Notes: generated by a model from the sequence alone, not told the origin. DNA of 64,000 nucleotides from an uncultured Bacilli bacterium (GCA_910577505.1 CAJTLN010000001.1:518947-582946), one strand, 5' to 3'. Numbered from the stretch's first letter, positions 36,397 through 45,918 are shown. A program made the numbers and translations.

Positions 36397-37446
36397 ATGA
36401 AGATTTGTGAAGAATGTGGTTGTGTTATGAATGACTCTGATGATGTATGTCCAAATTGCAATCATAAAGTAGGAGATAATAATACTAATGGATTAGAATT
36501 ACCAAAAGAGAATCATCGAAATTCAGCTAATATACCAGCTCCAGAAAAACCAAAAAAGAAAGTAAAAGAAGAACCAGTAGTTCAAGAATCACCATTTCCA
36601 CAAAATGTAAATCCATTTGAAGGATTACCTGTACCTATAAAACAAGATATTCCCAAAATAAGACCAGAAGATGAGGCTCCAATTCTTAAACATTTTAATG
36701 AACCTATAGCTCATCAAAATAATAATTTTAATTATAAATCGCCATCTCCAACACCAAAGAAAAAAAATAATGACGCTAAAATAATCGTTATAACAATTTT
36801 GCTTCTTGCTAGTGGAGGATGTTTCCTTTTCTCAAATATTTCTTCATCAAGAAATAAACCAATTGATACAGAGAATATAACTAAAATAAAATTAAGTGAG
36901 ATTGAAAATGTTAAAGAGTCAGGAAAACCAATAGAAACAGACCCAACAGAAAAACCAATAGAAACGGATCCAACAGAAAAACCACCAACAGACCCAACTA
37001 ATCCACCTCAAACCGAAACGCCAAAAGACTATACAGTAAAAAAAGTAGGGGAATTTACAATCAATATACCTAATAATTATAAAATAGACTCTTATGAAGA
37101 TCTTGGATGGACAATAACAGATCCTAATACAGGGAAAACGATGACCTTTATTCAAGGAGCAACAGATATAAAAGGATACAGACTAAAAAGAGATGAGCTA
37201 GTTAATGAAATGGAATCTAGCGGTACTACAGTAAATAAAACCTACAATACTACTATTCAAAATCATGATTTATTTATTATGGAATTAATTCAGCCAGATG
37301 TAAGTTATATTATGTTTGTAGTTACTATAGGTACTACTGGAAAGACAATGCTTGTAATGGCAGCAGATCACGCCAATCCACATACTTTTAATTACGAGGT
37401 AATGAATGAATCTCTAAAAATTATAAATACAGCTAAACTTATATGA
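36397..37446 (+). CDS. Zinc-ribbon, single-pass membrane protein with Pro/Thr spacer
   Basis: 349 residues. N-terminal zinc ribbon (CEECGC at 4-9 and CPNC at 18-21), a Pro/Lys-rich linker, one membrane helix (about 128-147), then outside a spacer made of repeated ETDPTEKP units (about 178-205). The last 140 residues form a globular domain (KVGEFTINIPNNYK, DLGWTITDPNTGKTMTF). The outer domain resembles PsbP/lipoprotein-type stress domains only loosely. RBS AGGAGGTGG. A surface sensor or wall-associated protein is possible; function unknown. Confidence 0.78.
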   Translation: MKICEECGCVMNDSDDVCPNCNHKVGDNNTNGLELPKENHRNSANIPAPEKPKKKVKEEPVVQESPFPQNVNPFEGLPVPIKQDIPKIRPEDEAPILKHFNEPIAHQNNNFNYKSPSPTPKKKNNDAKIIVITILLLASGGCFLFSNISSSRNKPIDTENITKIKLSEIENVKESGKPIETDPTEKPIETDPTEKPPTDPTNPPQTETPKDYTVKKVGEFTINIPNNYKIDSYEDLGWTITDPNTGKTMTFIQGATDIKGYRLKRDELVNEMESSGTTVNKTYNTTIQNHDLFIMELIQPDVSYIMFVVTIGTTGKTMLVMAADHANPHTFNYEVMNESLKIINTAKLI

Positions 37447-37582
37447 AAATAAAGTACTTTACAAAAAATGTCAATTTAACATTGTCATTTTTTATTTAAT
37501 TTAATTAATTTACAAATCATTGACTATCAAACTTAAATATTATATATTTATGTTAATGAGAATTGGAATAGAGCGTGATATT

Positions 37583-38968
37583 ATGAAGAAAAAATATATT
37601 TTTAGTTTAGTTTTTATTGGTATTATGTTTCTATTTGTTTTAACGATAGGTACTGGCTATGGACTTTGGATTGCTACTAAAGATGCTCCAGAAAAAAGTG
37701 CAACAACCCTAAATTGCTTTAAAGTATATTTTTCTAATAGTGACATCATTGAAATGAAAAATGTTGTTCCAGTAATTAATGATGAAGGAATAGAAACTAG
37801 TCCTAACACTTTAACAATTACTAATATTTGTGAAGATACAAAAGAATTACAAGTACGCTTAAATATTTTAGATGATACAACAATCGATACTGGTGCATTG
37901 ACAATTCAAGCAGCTGGAAATATTGAAAAAAATACAGTACTATATAAAAATCTAAGTACAGCCAAAACAATTGATCCACATGTAACTCAAAGTAAACTAA
38001 TTGGTCTTGCCACTATTAAGCCAAATGAAACAGTTAGAACAAACATAAAATTATGGTTTGATGAAAAAAAAGCTCCTAACGTTGATAAAGAAGCAATATT
38101 TAAAGCTAAATTTGAACTTATAGATACAGAATCAAGTATTAAAGCTACTTTTGCTGAAACCTTATTAAATAATCAACCTAATATTGAAAATAAACAATCA
38201 CCATCTTTTGCTGACTCGTCTTTTCAAGAAGAGGGACTATATATGATGCAAACTAATAATGGTAATGCTTATTATTATCGTGGTATAGTTACAAATAATT
38301 ATGTAAAGTTTGCTAATTTAACATGGCGCATAGTTGGAATAAATTCTGATAATAGTGTAAAAATAGTTTTAGATAAGTCAGCAGGATACGGCAAATATAG
38401 TGATTCAGTAAATGCTGCTGACTATACTGGTTTAAAATATGTTTATAATGATGAAACAATTAATAATACTATTAATAATTATCTGTTAGAATGGTACGAA
38501 AAAACAATAAACTACAGAGATTTAGATAAATACGTAACACAAACATCATATTGCAATGATTCAAATTATTCGTATACTAATTATCATACATATTTTAATG
38601 GATATAATAGAATAATTAATGAAAAATCGCCAGCTTTAACTTGTCCTACGACAAATAACGATTTTGGTGGTACATATACTCAAAAAATTGGTTTATTAAC
38701 TGCAGACGAAGTAATTCTAGCAGGTGGTGGATACAATGTTAATAACTTTAGTTATTACTTATATAATGGAGAAACTTTCTTCACAATGACTCCTGCCGAA
38801 TATTTTGGCTATGTTGCAAATGTATTTACTGTTAATAACAGTGGATCATTACAAATATCTAGAGTAGATAGTGAGCTTGCAATAAGACCAGTATTAAGCT
38901 TAAATTCGACAATTACTGTAAGTGGCTCTGGCACACAAAATGACCCATATAAAATCGACGAAAATTAA
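37583..38968 (+). CDS. Secreted protein with TasA/camelysin-like N-terminal module
   Basis: 461 residues from the ATG at 37583; in-frame codons further upstream lack an RBS. The signal-anchor segment (KKKYIFSLVFIGIMFLFVLTI) runs into GTGYGLW, a pattern seen in SipW-processed, TasA/camelysin-like proteins. A beta-sandwich region follows to about 195 (TLTITNICEDTKELQVRLNIL). A second domain (about 215-461) opens with NLTWRIVGINSDNSVKIVLD and ends with ELAIRPVLSL, then GSGTQNDPYKI, as in secreted proteins of gut Firmicutes. No sorting motif. Probably a surface or matrix protein. Terminator follows. Confidence 0.78.
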   Translation: MKKKYIFSLVFIGIMFLFVLTIGTGYGLWIATKDAPEKSATTLNCFKVYFSNSDIIEMKNVVPVINDEGIETSPNTLTITNICEDTKELQVRLNILDDTTIDTGALTIQAAGNIEKNTVLYKNLSTAKTIDPHVTQSKLIGLATIKPNETVRTNIKLWFDEKKAPNVDKEAIFKAKFELIDTESSIKATFAETLLNNQPNIENKQSPSFADSSFQEEGLYMMQTNNGNAYYYRGIVTNNYVKFANLTWRIVGINSDNSVKIVLDKSAGYGKYSDSVNAADYTGLKYVYNDETINNTINNYLLEWYEKTINYRDLDKYVTQTSYCNDSNYSYTNYHTYFNGYNRIINEKSPALTCPTTNNDFGGTYTQKIGLLTADEVILAGGGYNVNNFSYYLYNGETFFTMTPAEYFGYVANVFTVNNSGSLQISRVDSELAIRPVLSLNSTITVSGSGTQNDPYKIDEN

Positions 38969-38969
38969 T

Positions 38970-38997
38970 AAAAGGATAACATCCTTTTATTTTTTTT
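38970..38997 (+). terminator. Terminator
   Basis: AAAAGGAT / ATCCTTTT with AAC loop and T run. Confidence 0.88.
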
Positions 38998-39038
38998 ACC
39001 TTTGTGATAGAATAAAACACCAAAAGGTGGTAATAATT

Positions 39039-39794
39039 ATGCGTCTAAGTTTCAATGATATGAAAAATAACTCATCAAATGAAGAATCCTTAATTCCGTT
39101 TGATAAAACTAGTATTGAAAAACGTATAGAGTCAAGAAAACTTGCCATAAAAGATAGCGATTTAAATATTACAACAAATCAAACAAAATTAGAACTAATA
39201 TATTTTTTTGACGCAAGTCCATCTGTTGAAGGAACAGAAAAAGTGATGGCCGAAAAATTTTATAGTCAAATAACCAAACTGAGAACTCGCAAAGATATAA
39301 TAGTTACTTTAATAGTTTTTGACTACCATGATGAAATCTTATATTATCGTCAAAAAGGTAAAGATATAAAATACACGACCTATCATATAGGTATAGGCAC
39401 AGCATTATATGATTCTGTTACTAAAAATCTAAAAAAAATAAAAGAAGATCAAGTTAAGAATGGTGAACCTAAACATAAGACTATTGTAACTATTATGACA
39501 GATGGTGGTAACAATAGACATTACGAATATGATGTAAAAGATTTTAGAGAGACAATTAAAGAATGCAAAGAAGCAGGGTGGGAATTCGTATATTTGGCGG
39601 CTACAGAAGAAGCTTATAGACCTGCAAATTTACTTGGCTTCGATAAAGAAAATGTATGTTTATATGACTATCGAATTTCTGCCGATAATGCATTTTCAGC
39701 AGTAGAAAAAGCTATTGATGAATATGACGAATCTGGCAAAGTATCAAATGGTTGGAAAAAAATATTAGCATTATCAAGTGGTGAAGAAAAATGA
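39039..39794 (+). CDS. von Willebrand factor A domain protein
   Basis: 251 residues from the ATG at 39039, after AAAAGGTGG. The vWA domain covers about 50-235. The metal site (MIDAS) is complete: FDASPS (DxSxS), Thr in GIGTALYDS and Asp in MTDGGNN. There is no signal or membrane helix, so it is cytoplasmic, like TerY-type vWA proteins. The stop overlaps the start of the J-domain gene (ATGA), so the two are translated together. It probably binds protein partners in a metal-dependent way, perhaps delivering them to the J protein (inference). Confidence 0.88.
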   Translation: MRLSFNDMKNNSSNEESLIPFDKTSIEKRIESRKLAIKDSDLNITTNQTKLELIYFFDASPSVEGTEKVMAEKFYSQITKLRTRKDIIVTLIVFDYHDEILYYRQKGKDIKYTTYHIGIGTALYDSVTKNLKKIKEDQVKNGEPKHKTIVTIMTDGGNNRHYEYDVKDFRETIKECKEAGWEFVYLAATEEAYRPANLLGFDKENVCLYDYRISADNAFSAVEKAIDEYDESGKVSNGWKKILALSSGEEK

Positions 39795-41380
39795 AAGATT
39801 ACTATGCAATACTAGAAGTGGATAGAAATGCTACAGAAGAAGAAATAAAAAAATCATATCGTCGTTTAATGAAAAAATATCATCCGGATTTAAATAAAAG
39901 TAAAGAAGATGAAGAAAAGTCCAAAGAAATTAATGAAGCCTACTCAATATTAGGTGATCCTGAAAAAAGAAAAATGTATGATTTAGGTAATTTAGAAACT
40001 TCCATTCAAACTGAATTTGATTATGACTCTTTAACAAAAGAACAAAAAGAATACATCGAATTTATAAGAGAAAGAAAAGCTTTTGAATTAATTGTTGAAG
40101 AAGAACTTGCAAAATATAATGCTCTTCTTAATTTAAAAAGTGCAATTGAAATTAACGGATTAAATGATTCTTTAACAGATGAAGAATATTATAAACAAGT
40201 AAAAAAATTAAAATTAAATACTTCAGAATATATAAGTAATTTAATTCCTCTTCAAGAAAAAGCTAAAAATCTTGACTTATACTATCTATACGAAAAAATA
40301 GAACATACTAAAGAAACACTACACGCAATAATTAACACTCTGCCATTAAGCTTAAAAGAATTAAAAGAAAATTATAAAAAAGAACATCGAATTGCAATAA
40401 TAAAAAATAAGATTAATAGTGTGTCTTCTGACATAAATTACAATATTAATGAAGTAGCAAAGCTTCTTATAGAATTAAGCAAACATACTATTAGTCAAAT
40501 AGATTATTCTAATTTTCGTGAGAGCTATTTAGTTGTTTTAAATAGTTCAATATCAGATATTAAAAAACTACTTGAACTAGCCAATAATGATTCGATAGAT
40601 ATTGTCGATGATCTTAAAAGATTAGAAGAACGCGTTGAATTATGTATATTGTTCATGGCTTCAGATATTGATATAGCTTCAAAATATGGAAAACAAATAT
40701 CTATTATAGAAGAAATAGAACAAGCAATAAATGATTGGTTCCAAATATATAGTATAAAAATAGATAAAATATCAAGATTACTTCTTAAATATCCGAATTC
40801 TCGCCACTATGATGAATTATTCATGTATGCCGAAAAAATATATGATGAACAATATACCAAATTTTATAATGGATTTAGTAATTCCAGATATTCACAAGAA
40901 ATTGAAAAAATATCTTTAACATTTTGTAATAAATCTGAAAAAGAGTTAGATACCTTAATGTTAGCTTTTTCTATTAAACATGAAAAAGATGATTTTGAAA
41001 ATTTACATAGTACATTAGCTTTATTAAGAAAACAACCATGTGCCGTGAAATATTACCATAAAGAAAAAACAATTCCAACAAACGGTGAATTAATTGATTT
41101 ATATAGAATAAATTTATATACAAGCAAAGTAACATCTATAACTGGATATCTAACAAGTTTTGGAACTGCCATATCTTTACTTGCTACACCTTTATGTTAT
41201 GGGGTTAGTAATCAAATCGGTAATAGTGCTGCCATAATAACAGCTTGTAGTGTAACTTCTTTAATTTCCTCAGTTATTTTGAGAAAAATAACTGTTCCAA
41301 GAAGAGATTATTACGAAGAAGAAATAAAATCTGAAGTAAAATATAAAAAAATATTAAATTATAAAAAAAGAAGAAAATAA
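39791..41380 (+). CDS. J-domain protein with long helical region and C-terminal membrane hairpin
   Basis: 529 residues. An N-terminal J domain (YYAILEVDRNATEEEIKKSY, then KKYHPDLN with the essential HPD) recruits DnaK. There is no Gly/Phe region, zinc finger or usual DnaJ C-terminal domain. Instead residues 75-440 are helical and charged. Two hydrophobic segments near 455-500 (TGYLTSFGTAISLLATPL and AAIITACSVTSLISSVIL) anchor it in the membrane. The protein is coupled to the vWA gene. It could place Hsp70 activity at the membrane. The combination is unfamiliar to me. Confidence 0.85.
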   Translation: MKDYYAILEVDRNATEEEIKKSYRRLMKKYHPDLNKSKEDEEKSKEINEAYSILGDPEKRKMYDLGNLETSIQTEFDYDSLTKEQKEYIEFIRERKAFELIVEEELAKYNALLNLKSAIEINGLNDSLTDEEYYKQVKKLKLNTSEYISNLIPLQEKAKNLDLYYLYEKIEHTKETLHAIINTLPLSLKELKENYKKEHRIAIIKNKINSVSSDINYNINEVAKLLIELSKHTISQIDYSNFRESYLVVLNSSISDIKKLLELANNDSIDIVDDLKRLEERVELCILFMASDIDIASKYGKQISIIEEIEQAINDWFQIYSIKIDKISRLLLKYPNSRHYDELFMYAEKIYDEQYTKFYNGFSNSRYSQEIEKISLTFCNKSEKELDTLMLAFSIKHEKDDFENLHSTLALLRKQPCAVKYYHKEKTIPTNGELIDLYRINLYTSKVTSITGYLTSFGTAISLLATPLCYGVSNQIGNSAAIITACSVTSLISSVILRKITVPRRDYYEEEIKSEVKYKKILNYKKRRK

Positions 41381-41404
41381 TACTGTAATTTACAGTATTT
41401 TTTC
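41379..41404 (+). terminator. Terminator of the vWA-J unit
   Basis: AATACTGTA / TACAGTATT followed by T6. Confidence 0.85.
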
Positions 41405-41492
41405 ATTTATACAGTCTATTAATTTCTTACTTTGTCGAACCTGTTTAAAAGAAGTAAATATTCCACTATATTCTAATTAACAGGTGATAATA

Positions 41493-42137
41493 ATGACTAA
41501 TTTAGAAAGTATTATTGCATTACATGAAAAATTAATATATAAGATAGCAACTAAGTTTCATGATATTCCAACTGAAGACTTATATCAAGCTGGAGTAATA
41601 GGTATAATAAAAGCTTATAATAACTTTGTTGACAATGGAACAACAAAATTCACTACATATGCTTATAATTATATTTTTGGAGAAATGTATGAACTATCAA
41701 ATAATCTTCGTACAATAAAATTAAATAAAAATATTTTAGGTTTATATAAAAGAATAGAACAAACTAAATATGTTCTTGCTCAAAAATTAAACCATGTACC
41801 ATCAATTAAAGAAATATCTGAGTTTCTTTGTATAGACGAACAAACAATTTATCAAGTATATATGTGTACATCAACTATTATGTCCTTAGATGCTGAAACA
41901 GAACGTCCTGTCTATGAAATTGTATCAGATCCAAAAGATAGTATAAGTACTAATAATATAGACCTTCAAGATTCTTTAAATACATTAAGTCCTGACGAAA
42001 AGAAAATTATTGATTATCGATATTTTAAAGATTATACCCAAAGCGAAACAGCAAAAATTTTAGGTATGTCTCAAGTAAGTGTATCTCGCCATGAAAAGAA
42101 AAGTTTAAATAAAATGTATAATTATTTAAGTGCTTAA
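41493..42137 (+). CDS. sigF: Forespore-type sigma factor (SigF/SigG)
   Basis: 214 residues from the ATG at 41493, nine bases after AGGTG. Region 2 is IPTEDLYQAGVIGIIKAYNN, then TTKFTTYAYNYIFGEM. Region 4 is LSPDEKKIIDYRYFKDYTQSE, with the HTH LGMSQVSVSRHEKK, close to SigF/SigG. It lies directly before spoVAC-D-E. In B. subtilis the order is spoIIAA-spoIIAB-sigF-spoVA, which favours SigF. No anti-sigma SpoIIAB or anti-anti-sigma SpoIIAA is adjacent; a vWA-J unit with its own terminator lies upstream. SigF versus SigG cannot be settled from this alone. Confidence 0.82.
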   Translation: MTNLESIIALHEKLIYKIATKFHDIPTEDLYQAGVIGIIKAYNNFVDNGTTKFTTYAYNYIFGEMYELSNNLRTIKLNKNILGLYKRIEQTKYVLAQKLNHVPSIKEISEFLCIDEQTIYQVYMCTSTIMSLDAETERPVYEIVSDPKDSISTNNIDLQDSLNTLSPDEKKIIDYRYFKDYTQSETAKILGMSQVSVSRHEKKSLNKMYNYLSA

Positions 42138-42161
42138 CCACAATAATAATGGAGGTTGAGT

Positions 42162-42590
42162 ATGAATAATATAAAATATAAAAAACTAGTAGATGAAACT
42201 ATTCCGAAAGAAAATCGTCTTCTTAATATGTTAATAGCATTTATTTCGGGTGGAACAATCGGATTAATAGGTACTGTCTTATATGTTAACTTAAACAAAT
42301 CATACAGTAGTGAATTAGCCATATCTTTTGTGTTGTTAATTTTTATTATAGCAATCGCATTACTTACTTGTATGGGCATATCTGATTCGTTATTTCATAA
42401 GTTAAAATGTGGACTTATTATTCCTATAACAGGATTTGCTCATTCTATTTCAGCATCTATTCTTGATTATAAGAAGGAAGGATTAATAAATATTGGTTCT
42501 AATACTTTCAAGCTAGCTGGATCAGTAATTCTATATGGTATAGTAAGTGCAGTAATATTTACTCTTATAAAGGTGGTGCTAAATGTCTAG
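42162..42590 (+). CDS. spoVAC: Stage V sporulation protein AC
   Basis: 142 residues with three or four membrane helices. Family hallmarks: GLIIPITGFAHSISASILDY, KKEGLINIGSNTFKLAGSVI. SpoVAC is part of the channel that loads dipicolinic acid into the forespore and releases it on germination. ATG at 42162 follows GGAGG by six bases. Overlaps spoVAD by eight bases. Confidence 0.95.
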   Translation: MNNIKYKKLVDETIPKENRLLNMLIAFISGGTIGLIGTVLYVNLNKSYSSELAISFVLLIFIIAIALLTCMGISDSLFHKLKCGLIIPITGFAHSISASILDYKKEGLINIGSNTFKLAGSVILYGIVSAVIFTLIKVVLNV

Positions 42591-43554
42591 TTTTAAATAT
42601 GATAATGTATATATAAAAGACTATGAAACGATTGCAGGACCAGAAGAAAAAAAAGGTAATTTAACATATCAAAATACAATAGATGATTATTATTTTGGTG
42701 AAGAAAGAATAGAAGATGCCGAAATAAAAATGCAAAATATTTGTCTAACAAATATTACTAAGAGAAATAAATTAAATAATAAAATTGATGTTATAGTAGG
42801 TGGTGATCTTTTAAATCAAATATCTATTACATCATACAATTTAGTAAATCGTAATATTCCTTTTTTAGGAATGTATAATGCTTGTGCAACATTTAATGAA
42901 TCCTTATTAACAATAGCTAATATGTTAGACAAAGATCTAATTAAAAATGGTGTTGCAATAACTTCAAGTCATTCTTTAAATGCAGAAAGACAATATCGCT
43001 TTCCAGTTGAATATGGTTCACCTAAAAAAGCTTATACAACAGTAACATCAACAGGAGCTGCATGTTGTCTTTTAACCAAAGAAAAGACAGATATAAAAAT
43101 AGAATCAAGTACGATAGGAACAGTCGTTGACTATGGAATCAAAGATGCGTCTAATATGGGAGCAGTAATGGCTCCAAGTGCAGCACATACTTTACATAAT
43201 CATTTAAAAGAACTTAAAAGAGATTTAAATTACTATGACGTAATAGTAACAGGAGATTTAGGAAAATACGGAAGTAATTTATTCTTAAAATTAATTGAAG
43301 AAGAATATAATTATATTCCAAAAAATTATTTTGATGCCTCAAGTATAATGTATAAAGAAAATCAAAAAATGTTCCAGGGAGGCAGTGGACCAGTAGTTGT
43401 TCCATTAGTCTTATTTAATAAATTATTAAAAGAAAAAAGTAATAAGAAAATTTTAATTTTAGCAACTGGAGCTTTGCATAGTCCTTTAATGGTTAATTTA
43501 AAGAAAAGCATCCCTGCTATAACACATGCTATAAGTATTGAGGTGACATTATGA
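42583..43554 (+). CDS. spoVAD: Stage V sporulation protein AD
   Basis: 323 residues with the thiolase/ketoacyl-synthase-like fold of SpoVAD, the dipicolinic acid-binding member of the SpoVA complex. Recognised parts: TVTSTGAACCLLTKEK, DASNMGAVMAPSAAHTL, VIVTGDLGKYGS and GGSGPVVVPLVLFNKLL. Full length. Overlaps both neighbours (eight bases with spoVAC, ATGA with spoVAE). Confidence 0.96.
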   Translation: MSSFKYDNVYIKDYETIAGPEEKKGNLTYQNTIDDYYFGEERIEDAEIKMQNICLTNITKRNKLNNKIDVIVGGDLLNQISITSYNLVNRNIPFLGMYNACATFNESLLTIANMLDKDLIKNGVAITSSHSLNAERQYRFPVEYGSPKKAYTTVTSTGAACCLLTKEKTDIKIESSTIGTVVDYGIKDASNMGAVMAPSAAHTLHNHLKELKRDLNYYDVIVTGDLGKYGSNLFLKLIEEEYNYIPKNYFDASSIMYKENQKMFQGGSGPVVVPLVLFNKLLKEKSNKKILILATGALHSPLMVNLKKSIPAITHAISIEVTL

Positions 43555-43901
43555 TATATATAAATGCTTTTATTGTAGTTGGTTTAATATCAATGGCTGG
43601 TCAAATTATATTAGATAACACTAAACTTACACCAGGACATATTACCAGTTTATTTGTTGTAATCGGAGCTCTATTATCATTTTTAGGGATTTATGAGATA
43701 ATAGCTGACTATTCCTTAGTTGGTAGTAGTATTCCAATAACTTCATTTGGAAATGCTTTATATAAAGCAGCTTATGAAGGTTTTCAAGCTAATGGTTTTA
43801 TTGGCATGTTTGCAAACCTTTTATCAACTACAAGTGCAGGAATAAGTGGAGCAATATTCTTTGGCTTTTTATTCTCACTTTTTTTTAAGATAAAAGATTA
43901 A
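43551..43901 (+). CDS. spoVAE: Stage V sporulation protein AE
   Basis: 116 residues with three membrane helices. Family hallmarks: GQIILDNTKLTPGHITSLFV, ITSFGNALYKAAYEG and TSAGISGAIFFGFLFSL. Corresponds to SpoVAEb, the last part of the minimal SpoVAC-AD-AE set. Coupled to spoVAD by ATGA. A terminator follows directly, so spoVAA, AB and AF are not in this operon. Confidence 0.95.
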   Translation: MIYINAFIVVGLISMAGQIILDNTKLTPGHITSLFVVIGALLSFLGIYEIIADYSLVGSSIPITSFGNALYKAAYEGFQANGFIGMFANLLSTTSAGISGAIFFGFLFSLFFKIKD

Positions 43902-43926
43902 CTAGAGATTATTAAATCTCTTTTTT
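43902..43926 (+). terminator. Terminator of the sigma-spoVA operon
   Basis: AGAGATT / AATCTCT with ATTA loop and T7. Confidence 0.88.
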
Positions 43927-43940
43927 ATTTTGCGTTTATT

Positions 43941-43949
43941 TGTTATAAT
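43941..43949 (+). promoter_or_regulatory. Extended -10 promoter
   Basis: TGTTATAAT at 43941-43949, 26 bases before the ATG at 43975. Confidence 0.6.
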
Positions 43950-43974
43950 AAATAAGAAGAATGAAGGGATTTAT

Positions 43975-45180
43975 ATGGATAATAAAGAACTTGAAAAAAA
44001 TATTGAGCCAAAAGAAAATAGTGCAAATAATAATGAAAATGGTTTTGAATTTCCTGAATTAAAAGAAGAAGCAAAAATCCAAAATCAAGATGTTTCTGTT
44101 CCAAACAATAATATTGAAAAAGAATCATCAAATATAGTACCTGCTGACTTTAGTTCTATTTTTCATGTTGAAAGTGAAGAAAAAAACGAACCACAACAAG
44201 TTGGCACTCAAGCTCCAAAAGTTGAAGTACCAGAAAGTGCTAAAGACCCATTAAAAATTGATGATAAACCACAAAAGATAAAAAAAGAATTATATAATAG
44301 TGATGAAAGATTGTTATATGAGATAAAACCTGAAAAAGAAGGAAATCCAATTGTTGTTGTATTATTCTTTTGTTTGTTATTTGGTATGATAGTAGCTCTT
44401 CCATATATTAGTAAAAAAATATCATATGAAGGTGGAGGAACTCCGGTTGAAAATAATCCAAATAATGGTGAAGAAGACGACATGTATCAATTTAATAAAT
44501 CGTCAGTAAGAGCTAAACTTGGTGACTTAGAATTTACGAACTTTGTTAAAACTAAGAAAAATAATGAATATTTATTAACATTTAATATAACAAATACAGC
44601 TGAGAAACCTTATCGTTTCGAGAAAAAATATTATGTTGTTATGTATGATGGAGACTTAGTAGTATATCGTGCATTAATTCATTCTTATGATGCAATTGGA
44701 TCAAACGCAGCTGCAGAAATAACATTAACAATTTCTGAACGTGGATATAGTAAAGCTAATAAATTTAAAATAGAAGAAATTCCAACAGCAAAGTATCCAG
44801 AAAAAAACATTATTGAAAAAGAAGGAGAATATCAAGTTCTAACATGTACATATCATAATGATGAATTAAAATATTACTTCTTAGATAATCAGCTTTCTAA
44901 AATAAAAGAAACTTACACAGAAAGTATAGAATCAAATATTAATTACGAAGCTGAAAAGCGTAAATATCAAGAAATGTCTAGAAAATATAATGGGATTGAA
45001 AATTTTTCATCTAATTTTATAATAACTAATACAGATTTTACAATGATAAATGAGTTCAATCATAAAGATATAACTGATGCAACAATACTTAGTTTAAAAA
45101 ATTATAGTTTCTTCAGATATAATGAGACAAAAGAAATAGTTTCATTTGAAATGGAAGGAAGAGGTTATAAGTGTAGTTAG
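43975..45180 (+). CDS. Single-pass membrane protein with acidic cytoplasmic tail
   Basis: 401 residues from the ATG at 43975 (RBS AAGGGAT); an upstream in-frame start lies within the promoter region. Residues 1-122 are acidic and Asn/Glu/Pro-rich, without structure. A membrane helix (about 125-145, NPIVVVLFFCLLFGMIVALPY) leads to an outer domain of 250 residues. LTFNITNTAEKPYRFEKKYY in it looks like a beta-sandwich strand pair (DUF4352-like telltale, weak). The gene directly precedes scpA. Function unknown. Confidence 0.75.
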   Translation: MDNKELEKNIEPKENSANNNENGFEFPELKEEAKIQNQDVSVPNNNIEKESSNIVPADFSSIFHVESEEKNEPQQVGTQAPKVEVPESAKDPLKIDDKPQKIKKELYNSDERLLYEIKPEKEGNPIVVVLFFCLLFGMIVALPYISKKISYEGGGTPVENNPNNGEEDDMYQFNKSSVRAKLGDLEFTNFVKTKKNNEYLLTFNITNTAEKPYRFEKKYYVVMYDGDLVVYRALIHSYDAIGSNAAAEITLTISERGYSKANKFKIEEIPTAKYPEKNIIEKEGEYQVLTCTYHNDELKYYFLDNQLSKIKETYTESIESNINYEAEKRKYQEMSRKYNGIENFSSNFIITNTDFTMINEFNHKDITDATILSLKNYSFFRYNETKEIVSFEMEGRGYKCS

Positions 45181-45191
45181 GACTGATTAAT

Positions 45192-45917
45192 ATGACTTAC
45201 AATTTTTATGTTTCTGATTTTGAAGGACCATTAGATTTATTACTTCATTTGATCAAAGAATCAAAAATGGATATATATGAAATAAATATTCGTACAATTA
45301 TAGATCAGTATTTAGATTTTATTCATAGCTTAGAAGAAAAAAATATTGATATAGCCAGTGAATATTTAGTAATGGCTTCAGAATTAATACATTTAAAAAG
45401 TAAATTATTAGTCAATCGTAAAGATGAAGAACCTACAAGTGAAGATGAATTCTCAATAACATCAGAAGAAGACTTAAGAAATAAATTATTAGAATATGAA
45501 AAATATAAAAAGATAACAAAAGATTTTCAAGAATTGGAAGAAAAAAGAGGAGAAGTTTATACAAAATTACCTGAATCTTTAAAGGAATACATTGATGAAA
45601 AAGGCATTGCAAAAGGAGAATTTGCTATTGAAGATTTGTTTAATGCCTATAAATTATTTATAGAAAGACAGCGCTTCGCTAAGCCATTAAATACTAAAAT
45701 AACAAAAAAAGAATTGAGCGTTGAAGACAAAATTAAAGATATTAGAAATGTTCTTAGTGTAAGAAAGAAAGTCAATTTTATTGAACTTTTTACTGAAATT
45801 ACAAAAGAAAGTATTATTGTAACATTTTTATCGATATTAGAAATGAGTAAAAATAATGAAATATTATTAACGCAAGAAGACAACTTTAGTCCAATCATGA
45901 TAGAGAGATGTGAGTAA
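45192..45917 (+). CDS. scpA: Segregation and condensation protein A
   Basis: 241 residues. ScpA is the kleisin subunit of the SMC-ScpAB condensin. The N-terminal part FEGPLDLLLHLIKESKMDIY and ASEYLVMASELIHLKSKLLV is diagnostic. The C-terminal winged helix holds SVRKKVNFIELF and VTFLSILEMSKNNEI. scpB overlaps the next RBS, as usual. Confidence 0.96.
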   Translation: MTYNFYVSDFEGPLDLLLHLIKESKMDIYEINIRTIIDQYLDFIHSLEEKNIDIASEYLVMASELIHLKSKLLVNRKDEEPTSEDEFSITSEEDLRNKLLEYEKYKKITKDFQELEEKRGEVYTKLPESLKEYIDEKGIAKGEFAIEDLFNAYKLFIERQRFAKPLNTKITKKELSVEDKIKDIRNVLSVRKKVNFIELFTEITKESIIVTFLSILEMSKNNEILLTQEDNFSPIMIERCE

Positions 45918-45918
45918 A

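Noticed and set aside
36926..36995. Short tandem DNA repeat encoding ETDPTEKP units
   Set aside because: It codes a spacer inside the zinc-ribbon membrane protein; not a CRISPR or mobile repeat.
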